Positions 41,801 through 51,074 of a stretch of DNA of 64,000 nucleotides are shown piece after piece. The stretch lies in the NCBI GenBank assembly GCA_051061015.1, contig JBPFEG010000088.1:62001-126000 (forward strand), in the 5' to 3' direction. Source of the DNA: Methylomicrobium sp051061015 (GTDB lineage: Bacteria > Pseudomonadota > Gammaproteobacteria > Methylococcales > Methylomonadaceae). The notes under the pieces were generated by a model. It had not been told where the DNA came from. It searched no databases and saw nothing but the letters and a program-made list of their open reading frames with translations. The translations under genes and the position numbers were made by a program. The first letter of the stretch is position 1. Each line of letters begins with the position of its first letter.

Positions 41801-43189
41801 TCATTCGACACTTTTCAGATTATACTTCCGCACCCGATAGCGCAGGGTTTCGCGCGTTGCCCCCAGATCCCTGGCGGCTGCGGTCAGATTATAATCGGCG
41901 CGTTCCAGTGCCGTTTTGATGATGAATTTATCCATGTCGTCCAGTGCCATGCTGCCGTCCAAAGGCAGCAGAATCATGTTCTTGTCTGTCACTTCCGCTT
42001 GCGCCGGACCTGCCTGACCCGGCAACTGCAGCCATTGACCGGGAAACACCGGTCCATCGGCAAACAAAACACAGCGTTCGATCACATTGCGCAGCTCGCG
42101 CACATTCCCCGGCCAGTCATAACTTTTCAATTTACTCCAGACTTCCGCGGGAATGTCTTTAACCCGCTGACCAGCTTTCGCATTAAATTCGGCGATGAAC
42201 AAGGGCACCAGATCATCCAGATCTTCTTTTGCAGCGCGCAAAGGCGGCAGCATGACTCTAAAAACACTCAAGCGGTGATAAAGATCGCTGCGAAAACTGC
42301 CTTCCCGCACCATCTGCTCCAAATCCCGGTTACTGGCGGCGATTATCTGCACATCCACGCGAATCTCTTTTTCGCCGCCGAGCCGGCGCACCTTATGATC
42401 TTCGATCGCCTTGAGCAGTTTAGCCTGCAGGTCGAGAGGCATTTCGCCGATTTCATCCATAAACAACGTGCCGCCGTCGGCTTGCTCAAGCAGGCCGCGA
42501 TGCCGGGCTGTCGCGCCGGTAAATGCTCCCGGTTCATGGCCGAACAACTCGGATTCAAGCAGTTCGCGAGGCAATGCCGCGCAGTTGACTTCGATCATCG
42601 GCTGCTGCGCGCGGGCGCCGCCGTAATGCAGAATTTTAGCGGCCAGCCCCTTACCGGTACCACTTTCTCCGCCGATGATCAAGGCACTGAACGGCACTTC
42701 GGTCAAGCGTTGCAATAATTGCCGCACCTCCTGCGCCTGCCTGCTCTGGCCGATATAGGCATTCGGCGAATAGCGTTTATGACCCGCGCTGGCCTGTTCA
42801 CGCACCCGTCTGATGATTGAAGCACTGCGCGCGGCACTCGCGACGACCAGATCGAGCCTCTCCAGATCGCAGGGCTTTTCCAAAAAATCATAGGCCCCGA
42901 GCCGCAAAGCCCGTACCGAATCGGGCACGCTGCCGTAACCAGTCAGAAACAGCCATTCGGCATGGCCTGCCTGCTTCTTGATCTTTTCCATCAAATCCAG
43001 CGCATTACCGTCCGGTAGATTCAGGTCTGAAAGAATCAATAACGGGGCCAGGTTTTTTTTGACCAGCCAATCTTCGGCTTCGGCCAGCGTAGTCGCCAAC
43101 ACGACTTCCCATCCCGATTTCCGGTAATGCAGCGACAATTCAGAACCCAACAGTTTTTCATCCTCGATGATCAGCAACGTTTCTATCAT
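41801..43189 (-). CDS. NtrC-family sigma-54 response regulator
   Basis: The 462-residue protein has a receiver domain (D55 in ILSDLNLPDG, Lys in FLEKPCD), an AAA+ domain with Walker A GESGTGKG (174-181) and the sigma-54 contact loop GAFTGA (221-226), and a Fis-type helix-turn-helix at the end (LTAAARDLGATRETLRYRVR). Translation likely starts at ATG 43189, which overlaps the kinase stop as TGATG; a TTG one codon earlier is also in frame. It should activate sigma-54 promoters on a signal from the kinase encoded just before it. Confidence 0.92.
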   Translation of the reverse strand: MIETLLIIEDEKLLGSELSLHYRKSGWEVVLATTLAEAEDWLVKKNLAPLLILSDLNLPDGNALDLMEKIKKQAGHAEWLFLTGYGSVPDSVRALRLGAYDFLEKPCDLERLDLVVASAARSASIIRRVREQASAGHKRYSPNAYIGQSRQAQEVRQLLQRLTEVPFSALIIGGESGTGKGLAAKILHYGGARAQQPMIEVNCAALPRELLESELFGHEPGAFTGATARHRGLLEQADGGTLFMDEIGEMPLDLQAKLLKAIEDHKVRRLGGEKEIRVDVQIIAASNRDLEQMVREGSFRSDLYHRLSVFRVMLPPLRAAKEDLDDLVPLFIAEFNAKAGQRVKDIPAEVWSKLKSYDWPGNVRELRNVIERCVLFADGPVFPGQWLQLPGQAGPAQAEVTDKNMILLPLDGSMALDDMDKFIIKTALERADYNLTAAARDLGATRETLRYRVRKYNLKSVE

Positions 43190-44709
43190 CAATGCGACTC
43201 CTTAAGCAATATCGGCCATAACAATGACACACAGGCGCCGTGTGGCACCATATTCCTGAGACTGATGCTGCCCCCCGTCTCTTTGGCGTAACGCTGCACC
43301 ATCGACAAACCCAGGCCGGTGCCCCGCTGCCGGGTCGTGCGAAAAGGCCGAATGCCCTGTTCGAGCAACTCACGGGAAAAGCCAGGACCGTCATCGATTA
43401 CCTCGATCCGTAGGCCTTCGGTATCCTGCGCGGCCACTACCCGAATCGCTCCCGCGCTGCCTTCCAGGGCATCGGCGGCATTCAAGATCAAATTCAACAA
43501 GGCCTGCCGCAAACCGCCTGAAGGCAAGTGCGCTTTGAGAGACATAGGCACAGCCACCTCCAGGCAGATCGTTTCGGCAATTTGATAGCGCGTCAGCGCC
43601 GCCAGATCACGGATCAGCATCGCGATGTCGATGTCATCGGCGGCTTCCGGCACATGGCGGCTTTGACTCAACAGGTCGTTCAGCAAATGACCGAGCCGTT
43701 TCAGCTCATTGCCGATCAGTTCCATCCTGGCATGCTGGTCGGAATTATCGATTTCGCGGCGCAAGTTGCTGAAGGCAATTTGGATCCCTGCCAGAGGATT
43801 GCGAATTTCGTGTGCGAGTTCGGCTGCGACTTCGCCGACTGCGGCGAGCCGCTCGGCCCTCGCCAGGCTGGCCTGCTGTTCGAGCAGGGCCTGGGTTGCC
43901 AGCCTGACTTCGCGCTGCAGCGACTGGGCATACAGCCGTTTGGCTTCCTCGAGTTCGGCCAGATGGCTGACCATGTCGTTATAGCTGTTGAAAACCGGTA
44001 GAAGCAAGGGATCGAGATGATCGGTCGTTATCCGGGTAAAATTGCCTTCGGTCAGGCGCTGCAACAGCAGCCTGAGATCGTGCAAGGGATGTAAAATCCG
44101 CCGGTAAAAAAAACCGAAGGCGACCACCACGATCACGACGAAGGTGATTGCAGCCAGATCGAGTTCGGTCTGCGTGTCCGCACTGATCTCGCCCAGCAAT
44201 TTCTCGCGCTGCCCGAGTTCATTATCCAGCGTATCGCTAAGCAAGTTCAATGCACTGATCAACCGTTCCTGTTTTTCGCTGCCGCCGGGTCGCTGCCATT
44301 CATCCAGTATCGTTTTGACAATGGTCATGTTCGCTGCGGTGTTTTCGGCTAAAAACCCGCTTTCCGCAAAGAGCACATTCAACTCGACAACCGTGCCGCT
44401 CAACGTTTCGATGGTCGGCAATAAACTCTCAGGCTCGACGAGCGGACTGACTTTAATCAAATAATCGATTAGCGTTTTTTGCAATGCCACCGACGCATGC
44501 TGCACGCTGTGCGAATAATTGACATGCGAAAATACGGTGTTGAAATGATGCAGATTACGCCAGATCATACCGACGAACATCGCCAGCATCAGCGACATCA
44601 ACAATAAAAAAGCCAAAACACGGTGCTGGACAGGGCTATTCAAAAATTGCATAGAATGATAAGGACGCAGTGAGAATGCTTGAAGTTGAGACATTATTAT
44701 CTGCGTCAT
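43189..44709 (-). CDS. Membrane sensor histidine kinase
   Basis: The 506-residue kinase has two membrane helices (about 31-50 and 185-203) enclosing a periplasmic sensor domain of about 130 residues. A HAMP segment (RRILHPLHDLRLLLQRL), a coiled coil, the phospho-histidine H300 in AAELAHEIRNPLAG and a catalytic domain follow (N-box NLILNAADAL, DDGPGF, GTGLGLSM). It is 13 bases downstream of the SulP transporter gene and overlaps its partner regulator, so the three form one operon. The signal may relate to the transported anion; that is inference. Confidence 0.92.
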   Translation of the reverse strand: MTQIIMSQLQAFSLRPYHSMQFLNSPVQHRVLAFLLLMSLMLAMFVGMIWRNLHHFNTVFSHVNYSHSVQHASVALQKTLIDYLIKVSPLVEPESLLPTIETLSGTVVELNVLFAESGFLAENTAANMTIVKTILDEWQRPGGSEKQERLISALNLLSDTLDNELGQREKLLGEISADTQTELDLAAITFVVIVVVAFGFFYRRILHPLHDLRLLLQRLTEGNFTRITTDHLDPLLLPVFNSYNDMVSHLAELEEAKRLYAQSLQREVRLATQALLEQQASLARAERLAAVGEVAAELAHEIRNPLAGIQIAFSNLRREIDNSDQHARMELIGNELKRLGHLLNDLLSQSRHVPEAADDIDIAMLIRDLAALTRYQIAETICLEVAVPMSLKAHLPSGGLRQALLNLILNAADALEGSAGAIRVVAAQDTEGLRIEVIDDGPGFSRELLEQGIRPFRTTRQRGTGLGLSMVQRYAKETGGSISLRNMVPHGACVSLLWPILLKESH

Positions 44710-44722
44710 GCCCTGCCTTCAA

Positions 44723-46453
44723 CTACACTTCCTCCGTCGAAGTCAGTCTGCTACTTTTATTTGCGTAGCCGGGCAAACCATGATGATCGGAACGCCGTCT
44801 GCACATATGATCCCTTTTCATTTTGCGCACCGCCAGCGGATGCCGCGAATAGGTATCATGGTATTCCATTCCGAAAAATTCACAGGCGCCGCCCTGCGCT
44901 TCATAATTGTGCTGGAAATCGTGCAGGAATTCCATCACCGTATGGTCGATCAGATAGGCATTGCTCAACTGAAAGATCACATGCTTGCCCTTGCCGATCC
45001 CCGCCAGCGCGGTTTTGAGAGCCAGAAAGTTCGAGAAAATCGCCGCCCCGACGATTTCGACCAGCAGCGAACCGTCTTCCAGCGGCTCCAGCACAAAATG
45101 AATCTTGAACAGATTGTTCAATCTCACGCCCCGAAGCATATGGATCGCGAATTTGGCTGCGATGCCAATCGCCACGCCGATCAGCAAGTCGGTTGCAAGC
45201 ACGCCGATGATGGTTACCACAAACATGAACAACTGTTCCTTGCCGATGCCCATCACTTTCGCGAACTCCTTGGGCGAGGCGAGACGAAAACCGGTGAATA
45301 CCAGTAGGGATGCCAAGGCCGCCAGCGGAATGCTGTGGATCAGACGCGGAAACAGCACCACGAACAGCAACAAAAACACGCCATGAAAAAAATTTGCCCA
45401 GCCGGTTTTCGCGCCGTTATTGCAGTTAGCCGAACTCCGGACGATTTCCGCAATCATCGGCAGACCGCCAATCATACCCGATACCAGGTTGCCAACCCCT
45501 ACCGCGGTCAAATCGCGATCCAGATCCGAATGTCGGCGGTAAGGATCGAGCTTATCGACCGCGACAGCGCTCAAAAGACTTTCCAGACTGCCGACCAGGC
45601 AGATCGTGACCACCGCCTCCCAGAATTCGGCCGTCGCCATTTTCGAAAAATCCGGAAAATAAAAGCCGGACAGGAAATTATCCGAAATTGCGACCAAAAA
45701 CTTCGGCCCGACCGTGGCCTCATGATGCGGGAGAAAGCTTGCATCCGGCAAGAACAAATACATGTGCTCATGGTCCAGATCGTAAAATTTACCCAGACCG
45801 ATACCCGCGAGCACCACAAGAATCGGCGCCGGCAGCATCTTCAATTGCGGCTCCCGGACTACCCGCCAGAAAATCAGAATCGCGATGCTGGTCACCCCGA
45901 TCATCGCGATTTCCGGATTTAGATGCACGATGCTGTGCGGAATCTGTGCAATCGTCGAAAACAGGCTGCCTTTTTCCGGCGTCACGCCGAGCATCACATG
46001 GATCTGTTTCGCCATGATGATGATCCCGATCGCGGCCAGCATCCCGTGCACGACCGAAGCCGGAAAAAATGAACTGAGCCGGCCGGCCTTGCACAGGCCC
46101 ATCACTATTTGCAGCACACTGGCGACCACGATAGCGGCCAGGGTATAGCGGTAGCCCGCCATCGCATCTCCCTGCCCGAGGTTCTGCACCGCGTCCAGCA
46201 CGACCACGATCAAGCCTGCGGCGGGACCGTTGATCGTCATGAACGAACCGTTAATCCTCGAAACCAGCATGCCGCCAACCACTGCGGTAATAATACCGGC
46301 GGACGGCGGAAATCCCGACGCCATCGAAATCCCCAAACACAGCGGCAGGGCAATCAAAAACACCAGGAAGCCCGACAACAGGTCGGCGCGCCAATTTTCC
46401 TTTAAACCGGCAATTCCCGTTTTAGGCAAGCCAGGCAGAATAATTTCAGACAT
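44723..46453 (-). CDS. SulP-family inorganic anion transporter (possible bicarbonate carrier)
   Basis: The 576-residue protein has about 10-12 helices with the SulP start GFLVFLIALPLCLGISMASG and the pattern NGPAAGLIVVVLDAV. A short STAS-like C-terminal domain is present (about 455-545), followed by a basic His/Arg-rich tail. ATG 46453 is chosen because GGAG lies 6 bases upstream; the 22 earlier residues look unlike a SulP N terminus. It differs from the SulP at 32 kb. Members of this branch include proposed bicarbonate and sulfate carriers. No carbonic anhydrase is nearby. It heads an operon with a two-component system. Confidence 0.88.
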   Translation of the reverse strand: MSEIILPGLPKTGIAGLKENWRADLLSGFLVFLIALPLCLGISMASGFPPSAGIITAVVGGMLVSRINGSFMTINGPAAGLIVVVLDAVQNLGQGDAMAGYRYTLAAIVVASVLQIVMGLCKAGRLSSFFPASVVHGMLAAIGIIIMAKQIHVMLGVTPEKGSLFSTIAQIPHSIVHLNPEIAMIGVTSIAILIFWRVVREPQLKMLPAPILVVLAGIGLGKFYDLDHEHMYLFLPDASFLPHHEATVGPKFLVAISDNFLSGFYFPDFSKMATAEFWEAVVTICLVGSLESLLSAVAVDKLDPYRRHSDLDRDLTAVGVGNLVSGMIGGLPMIAEIVRSSANCNNGAKTGWANFFHGVFLLLFVVLFPRLIHSIPLAALASLLVFTGFRLASPKEFAKVMGIGKEQLFMFVVTIIGVLATDLLIGVAIGIAAKFAIHMLRGVRLNNLFKIHFVLEPLEDGSLLVEIVGAAIFSNFLALKTALAGIGKGKHVIFQLSNAYLIDHTVMEFLHDFQHNYEAQGGACEFFGMEYHDTYSRHPLAVRKMKRDHMCRRRSDHHGLPGYANKSSRLTSTEEV

Positions 46454-46626
46454 CAGCATCTCCATCACATTAACAGATGCCCTGTCTTTAGCGAATACCA
46501 TGCCAGCTTGTAAAAACAACTATCCTATTGTTTACAATAATCTTTTATATCGCCCCATAAAAATACCCGCAGAAAAACGGTGTAAAACCACCGTTTAAGG
46601 TTGTATTACCCCTTGCTCACCGATGC

Positions 46627-47124
46627 TTACGGCAATTCCTGCAAGAACTGTTCGAATTCGCGTGTTAAAAACGGCAATTCACTCATCAAGCGGTGGTCAG
46701 TATCCAGCAGGGTCAGGCGAATCCGGTATTCCCGACAAAAGCGCCAGGCATTCTCGGGCGGCACGATATCGTCGCGCCAGCCGTGATAGACCCGGGTGTC
46801 GATCGGTATCGTGAATACCGTTTGCCGGTAGCCTGGCAGATAAAGCGCCGGAGCCAGCAAAAAAAGGCCGGCGGGCTTTATCGTCTCGGACGCCACGGCC
46901 GACACATAAGCGCCCATGCTCGAACCGATCAGCACAATCCGGTCGAACTCCCGCCATTCCGTCTCCAGTAACTGGCGCACGCGCTGATCTGGATCGAACT
47001 GCCCCCGGTAATCAGGGCTTTCGACCCGATAACCCTGATTTTTGGCGACCTCGGCAAACGCCAGCGTTTTCTCGCCCCATGGCATGCTGTCCTTTCCGTG
47101 GCTATAAATAAGCAATTTTTTCAT
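46627..47124 (-). CDS. Small alpha/beta-hydrolase-fold protein
   Basis: The 165-residue protein has the nucleophile elbow IGSSMGAYVSA and a late acid and histidine (WRDDIVPPENAW and DTDHRLMSELP), so the Ser-Asp-His triad is probably complete. It begins MKKLLIYSHGKDSMPWG. It resembles RBBP9/YqiA-type small esterases of unknown substrate. It is divergent from yceD-rpmF across a 95-base gap and has no operon partner: the next gene on its strand is the SulP transporter, which starts 173 bases beyond its stop. Confidence 0.82.
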   Translation of the reverse strand: MKKLLIYSHGKDSMPWGEKTLAFAEVAKNQGYRVESPDYRGQFDPDQRVRQLLETEWREFDRIVLIGSSMGAYVSAVASETIKPAGLFLLAPALYLPGYRQTVFTIPIDTRVYHGWRDDIVPPENAWRFCREYRIRLTLLDTDHRLMSELPFLTREFEQFLQELP

Positions 47125-47219
47125 TGGATTACCCGATACCCTTCCCTCTTATTTTCGTAAGATATTAAATTCATATAGGATTTGACCATAACAAGGTTTC
47201 GCGATAAGATTACCGATTT

Positions 47220-47765
47220 ATGTTAGATCGCCTTCCCCAAACCATTGACCCGTTACACCTCGCCGACAAGCGCAGTGTACTCAAAGGGAAGCTTTCGCTA
47301 AAAGATTTTGGCCGCCTCCGCGACATGCTGTTTGATACCGAGGGAAACGTCGTGATCGAACTCTACTTCAGCCGCGAAGGCAGATTGGCCAAGATCGAAG
47401 GGAAGATTGAAACCCATCTGCAACTGATCTGCCAGAATTGTCTGCAAGCCCTTGACTGGCCTGTGCAAGCGACTGTCCAGCTGGGCATTATCAACTCCTT
47501 GGAGCAGGTCGACCGCTTGCCTCCGGGCTTCGAACCTTTGTTCGTTGAGGAAGAAAAAATTCTTCTGCTGGACATCGTCGAAGACGAATTGTTGCTGAAT
47601 CTTCCCCAATACCCGAAACATTCTGAATCCTGCACGGTTCAGGATACGGACAGCCGCACGCCGAGTCAACCCGAGGCAGATCGGCAAAAACGACAGGACA
47701 ACCCCTTTTCCATTTTAGCCAACTTAAAAAACCTGGAGAGCCCTCATGGCAGTACAAAAAAGTAA
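47220..47765 (+). CDS. yceD: YceD/DUF177 protein (23S rRNA accumulation)
   Basis: The 181-residue acidic protein is the DUF177 family member that almost always precedes rpmF. The core includes the cysteine pair ICQNCLQALDWPV (zinc-ribbon-like) and the ending NPFSILANLKNL. In E. coli and plants relatives are needed for normal 23S rRNA levels. It overlaps rpmF by 20 bases. The start ATG 47220 has no strong ribosome site; a TATAGG-like -10 (ATTCATATAGG) lies about 45 bases upstream. Confidence 0.92.
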   Translation: MLDRLPQTIDPLHLADKRSVLKGKLSLKDFGRLRDMLFDTEGNVVIELYFSREGRLAKIEGKIETHLQLICQNCLQALDWPVQATVQLGIINSLEQVDRLPPGFEPLFVEEEKILLLDIVEDELLLNLPQYPKHSESCTVQDTDSRTPSQPEADRQKRQDNPFSILANLKNLESPHGSTKK

Positions 47766-47928
47766 AGTTTCTCGATCAAGACGAGGCCAGCGCCGTTCGC
47801 ACGACGCATTGACCGCCCGCGCACTGTCACAAGACCCGTTGACCGGTGAAACCCATCTGCGTCATCACGTCACCCCGGACGGTTATTTCAAAGGCCGTCA
47901 AATCACAGCCGTTAACGAAGAAGAATAA
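47746..47928 (+). CDS. rpmF: 50S ribosomal protein L32
   Basis: The 60-residue protein starts MAVQKSKVSRSRRGQRRSHD, the L32 N terminus, and keeps the HHVTPDGYFKGRQI ending. The bacterial Cys-type zinc form of L32 is not used here. TGGAG lies 7 bases before the start, inside yceD. A strong terminator follows before plsX, so much of the message should end here. Confidence 0.97.
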   Translation: MAVQKSKVSRSRRGQRRSHDALTARALSQDPLTGETHLRHHVTPDGYFKGRQITAVNEEE

Positions 47929-47954
47929 GCCTCGGGCTTTAACTTTGGCACCAT

Positions 47955-47988
47955 ACCGAACCTTCGCGGGTTCGGTTTTTTATTTTTT
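47955..47988 (+). terminator. Rho-independent terminator after rpmF
   Basis: ACCGAACC, TTCGCG, GGTTCGGT makes a perfect 8-base stem, followed by a T-rich tract of 12 T in 13 bases (47976-47988). It lies 26 bases after the rpmF stop and only 12 bases before the plsX start. Fatty-acid genes therefore depend on read-through or on a promoter overlapping the hairpin. Confidence 0.85.
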
Positions 47989-48000
47989 AATGCGGAGACC

Positions 48001-49038
48001 TTGGTTAAGGTGAGCTTGACAATTTCGATTGATGCGATGGGCGGTGACCATGGCCCGGACGTAACGATCCCAGCCTCCCTGGATTGCTTGAAAAGCAATC
48101 CGGATTTAAAGCTGATTCTGGTAGGCAATGAAGCCCTCATCAAACAGAAGTTGGGAGACCATCTCGAGGCTTATCGCGACAGGTTGACCGTACATCATGC
48201 ATCCCAATGCGTCGATATGGACGAACCCCCGTCAAAAGCCTTGAAAAACAAAAAGGATTCTTCGATGCGGGTCGCGATCAATCTGGTTCGCGACGGTCTG
48301 GCCGATGCCTGCGTCAGTGCGGGCAATACAGGCGCATTAATGGCGACCGCCCGATTCGTGCTCAAAATGATACCGGGCATTGACCGCCCGGCGATCATTT
48401 CCACACTTCCCTCGATTCACGGCCACACCCATGTACTCGATTTGGGCGCGAATGTCGACTGTACCGCGCAGCATTTGTTCGAATTCGCGGTGATGGGCGC
48501 CGAACTGGTCAAGGCGGTCGAGAATATCGAAGCGCCGCGGGTCGGCTTGCTGAACATCGGCGAAGAAGAAATGAAGGGCAACGAACAGGTCAAGGCCGCA
48601 GCGAAACTGCTCGAAGCCTCATCATTGAATTACGTCGGCTATGTCGAAGGCAATTCGCTGAATGCAGGCAATATCAAGGTCGACCTGATCGTGACCGATG
48701 GTTTCGTCGGCAATGTCGCGCTCAAATCGATCGAAGGCGCCGCAAAAATGATCGGCACCCTGTTAAAAGAAGCGTTTTCAAAAAACCTGCTGACCAAGGC
48801 AATCGGCCTGGTGGCGTATCCGGTTTTATCTTCGTTCAAAAAACGCATCGATCCGCGCCTCTACAATGGCGCCAGCTTTCTTGGCCTGCGTGGACTGGTG
48901 ATCAAAAGTCACGGCGGCGCCGATGTGCTGGCTTTCAAAACTGCGATACAGTTGGCTGAAATTGAAGTTAAACAGGACGTTATCCGCAAAATCAGCCAGC
49001 AGGTCGAACAGAACCTGTCTTTGGAAATGCATTCATGA
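48001..49038 (+). CDS. plsX: Phosphate acyltransferase PlsX
   Basis: The 345-residue protein makes acyl phosphate from acyl-ACP for phospholipid synthesis. It opens with ISIDAMGGDHGPDVTIPASL and contains VSAGNTGALMA and LLNIGEEEMKGNE. TTG 48001 with GGAG 4 bases upstream is taken as start; GTG 48010 and TTG 48016 are in-frame alternatives giving up to 5 fewer residues. It overlaps fabH as ATGA. Its place after yceD-rpmF is conserved across bacteria. Confidence 0.96.
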   Translation: MVKVSLTISIDAMGGDHGPDVTIPASLDCLKSNPDLKLILVGNEALIKQKLGDHLEAYRDRLTVHHASQCVDMDEPPSKALKNKKDSSMRVAINLVRDGLADACVSAGNTGALMATARFVLKMIPGIDRPAIISTLPSIHGHTHVLDLGANVDCTAQHLFEFAVMGAELVKAVENIEAPRVGLLNIGEEEMKGNEQVKAAAKLLEASSLNYVGYVEGNSLNAGNIKVDLIVTDGFVGNVALKSIEGAAKMIGTLLKEAFSKNLLTKAIGLVAYPVLSSFKKRIDPRLYNGASFLGLRGLVIKSHGGADVLAFKTAIQLAEIEVKQDVIRKISQQVEQNLSLEMHS

Positions 49039-50003
49039 CCCGCTACTCAAGAGTCATCGGCACCGGCGGCTATCTCCCTTCGGAAATTTTAACGAACGAT
49101 CAGATTTCGGAAACGGTTGATACCTCCGATAGCTGGATCTTTGAGCGGACCGGCATCAAGAGCCGCCGTATTGCGGCCGCCGACGAAACCGCCGCCAGCA
49201 TGGCCGAAACCGCCTCCCGCCAGGCCATCGAGATGGCCGGCATCGATCCCGAAGAGATCGACCTGATCATTCTCGCGACCGGCACGCCGGATCGCGTTTA
49301 CCCGAGCACGGGCTGCCTGCTGCAGCATCGCCTGGGCATCAAGCATTGCGTTGCGTTCGACGTACAGGCCGCCTGCTCCGGCGCGATCTTCGGATTGAGC
49401 ATCGCCGACCAGTATATCAAGACGGGCGCGGCTCGTAAGGTGCTGGTCGTCGGTTCCGAGATCTGTTCGCGAATTGTCGACTGGACCGATCGGACCACCT
49501 GCGTGCTATTCGGCGACGGCGCCGGCGCAATCCTCTTAGGCGCTTCCGACGACACTGGCATTCTATCCACCCACATTCATTCGGCCGGCGAATACGGAGA
49601 ACTGCTGTACTGCCCTAATCCGCAGGCCGCGGCGAACGGCCATAAACATGAACTGGGCTTCATCAACATGCGCGGCAACGAAGTTTTCAAGGTTGCGGTC
49701 AACACGCTCGGCCGGATTGTCGATGAAACCTTGGAGGCTAACGAGCTGGACAAGGAATCGATCGATTGGCTGGTGCCGCATCAGGCCAATATCCGGATCA
49801 TTCAGGCCACCGCGAAAAAATTGAAAATGCCGATGGAACAGGTGGTAATTACTCTCGAAAACCAGGGCAATACCTCTTCCGCTTCGGTCTTGCTGGCGTT
49901 TAACGAAGCGGTGCGCGATGGGCGTATTCAGCGCGGACAGATCGTCCTACTGGAAGCATTTGGCGCCGGCTTTACCTGGGGCTCGGCGTTGCTGAAGTAT
50001 TAA
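49035..50003 (+). CDS. fabH: 3-oxoacyl-ACP synthase III
   Basis: The 322-residue enzyme starts fatty-acid synthesis by joining acetyl-CoA to malonyl-ACP. The triad is visible: C114 in VQAACSGAIFG, His in WLVPHQANIRI and Asn in LENQGNTSSAS. The length is normal. The ATGA overlap with plsX suggests coupling. A 120-base gap with a long hairpin separates it from fabD, the only sizeable break before acpP. Confidence 0.97.
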   Translation: MTRYSRVIGTGGYLPSEILTNDQISETVDTSDSWIFERTGIKSRRIAAADETAASMAETASRQAIEMAGIDPEEIDLIILATGTPDRVYPSTGCLLQHRLGIKHCVAFDVQAACSGAIFGLSIADQYIKTGAARKVLVVGSEICSRIVDWTDRTTCVLFGDGAGAILLGASDDTGILSTHIHSAGEYGELLYCPNPQAAANGHKHELGFINMRGNEVFKVAVNTLGRIVDETLEANELDKESIDWLVPHQANIRIIQATAKKLKMPMEQVVITLENQGNTSSASVLLAFNEAVRDGRIQRGQIVLLEAFGAGFTWGSALLKY

Positions 50004-50021
50004 AAAAGCAGATAAAGGATT

Positions 50022-50069
50022 AAAGGCGCAGGGCAAAAAAACAAAGGGACTTTTTCGTTTTGCGCCTTT
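50022..50069. repeat. Long hairpin between fabH and fabD
   Basis: AAAGGCGCA and TGCGCCTTT form perfect 9-base arms around a 30-base loop that itself can pair (runs of A against runs of T). It interrupts an otherwise tight operon. The sequence is not coding: the frame through it adds 18 unlikely residues to FabD. It could be a dispersed repeat or a processing/attenuation site. Confidence 0.5.
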
Positions 50070-50123
50070 ATGCCTTTCGCTTCGCTAAAAATAACAAAGA
50101 CTTTATATACACTCGACACATCC

Positions 50124-51074
50124 ATGAGCATACAATCCTACAACTTGGCCTTCGTTTTTCCGGGCCAGGGCTCTCAGTCGATCGGCATGATGGCCGATCT
50201 TGCGGCAAGTTTCCCCGAAATCAAGCGAACGTTCGAACGCGCTTCCGATGCGTTAGGCAAAGACTTATGGACTCTGGTAAAGGAAGGTCCAGAAGCCGAC
50301 TTGAATCAGACGCAAAATACTCAACCCGCGATGCTGGCGGCTGGGATTGCCGTTTGGGAAATCTGGCGCGAACAGAGCAGCGCCCGCCCGGCCTGGACGG
50401 CGGGCCATAGCCTGGGCGAATATACCGCCCTGGTCGCCGCAAATGCGCTCGCTTTCGAAGATGCGATTAAGCTGGTTGCGGCGCGCGGACGCCTGATGCA
50501 GGAAGCGGTCCCGCAGGGTGTTGGCGCGATGGCAGCGATTTTAGGGCTTGAGGACCATCAAGTCGCGGAAGCCTGCAAAAAAGCCGCGCTGGGTGAAGTC
50601 GTCGACGCGGTCAATTTTAATGCGCCGGGACAGGTCGTGATCGCCGGTCATGCGAGCGCCGTTCAACGCGCGATGACCGAAGCGCAAACGCTGGGCGCCA
50701 AGCGTACCGTGCTGTTGCCGGTCAGCGTGCCGTCGCACTGCGCCCTGATGGCAGGTGCCGCCGAAAAGCTTGGCGAACACTTATCGCAGATGCAAATCGC
50801 CAGCCCCGACATGACGCTGATCCACAATACCGACGTAATGTCGCACAGCGCGCCGGAAGTGATCCTTAACACCCTGAAAGAGCAACTTTACAAACCGGTA
50901 CGCTGGGTCGATTCGATCAAGTTCATGCACGATCAGGGCGTCTCCCGCTTTATCGAATGCGGGCCGGGCAAGGTCCTGGTCGGACTGAACAAACGCATTG
51001 TGAAGGATGCCGAGCATCTGTCCCTCTTCGACACCAAATCTTTACACACTACATTGGAGCTGTTAAATGGCTAA
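50124..51074 (+). CDS. fabD: Malonyl-CoA:ACP transacylase
   Basis: The 316-residue enzyme loads malonyl groups onto ACP. It begins MSIQSYNLAFVFPGQGSQSI, with the nucleophile S96 in TAGHSLGEYTAL and the partner His in VPSHCALM. ATG 50124 is chosen because it matches the family; the longer frame from 50070 runs out of the hairpin. The ribosome site is weak. It overlaps fabG by 8 bases. Confidence 0.96.
   Translation: MSIQSYNLAFVFPGQGSQSIGMMADLAASFPEIKRTFERASDALGKDLWTLVKEGPEADLNQTQNTQPAMLAAGIAVWEIWREQSSARPAWTAGHSLGEYTALVAANALAFEDAIKLVAARGRLMQEAVPQGVGAMAAILGLEDHQVAEACKKAALGEVVDAVNFNAPGQVVIAGHASAVQRAMTEAQTLGAKRTVLLPVSVPSHCALMAGAAEKLGEHLSQMQIASPDMTLIHNTDVMSHSAPEVILNTLKEQLYKPVRWVDSIKFMHDQGVSRFIECGPGKVLVGLNKRIVKDAEHLSLFDTKSLHTTLELLNG

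Noticed and set aside
43155..43394. 78-codon minus-strand frame across the kinase/regulator junction
   Set aside because: It is an out-of-frame shadow of the two overlapping regulator genes.
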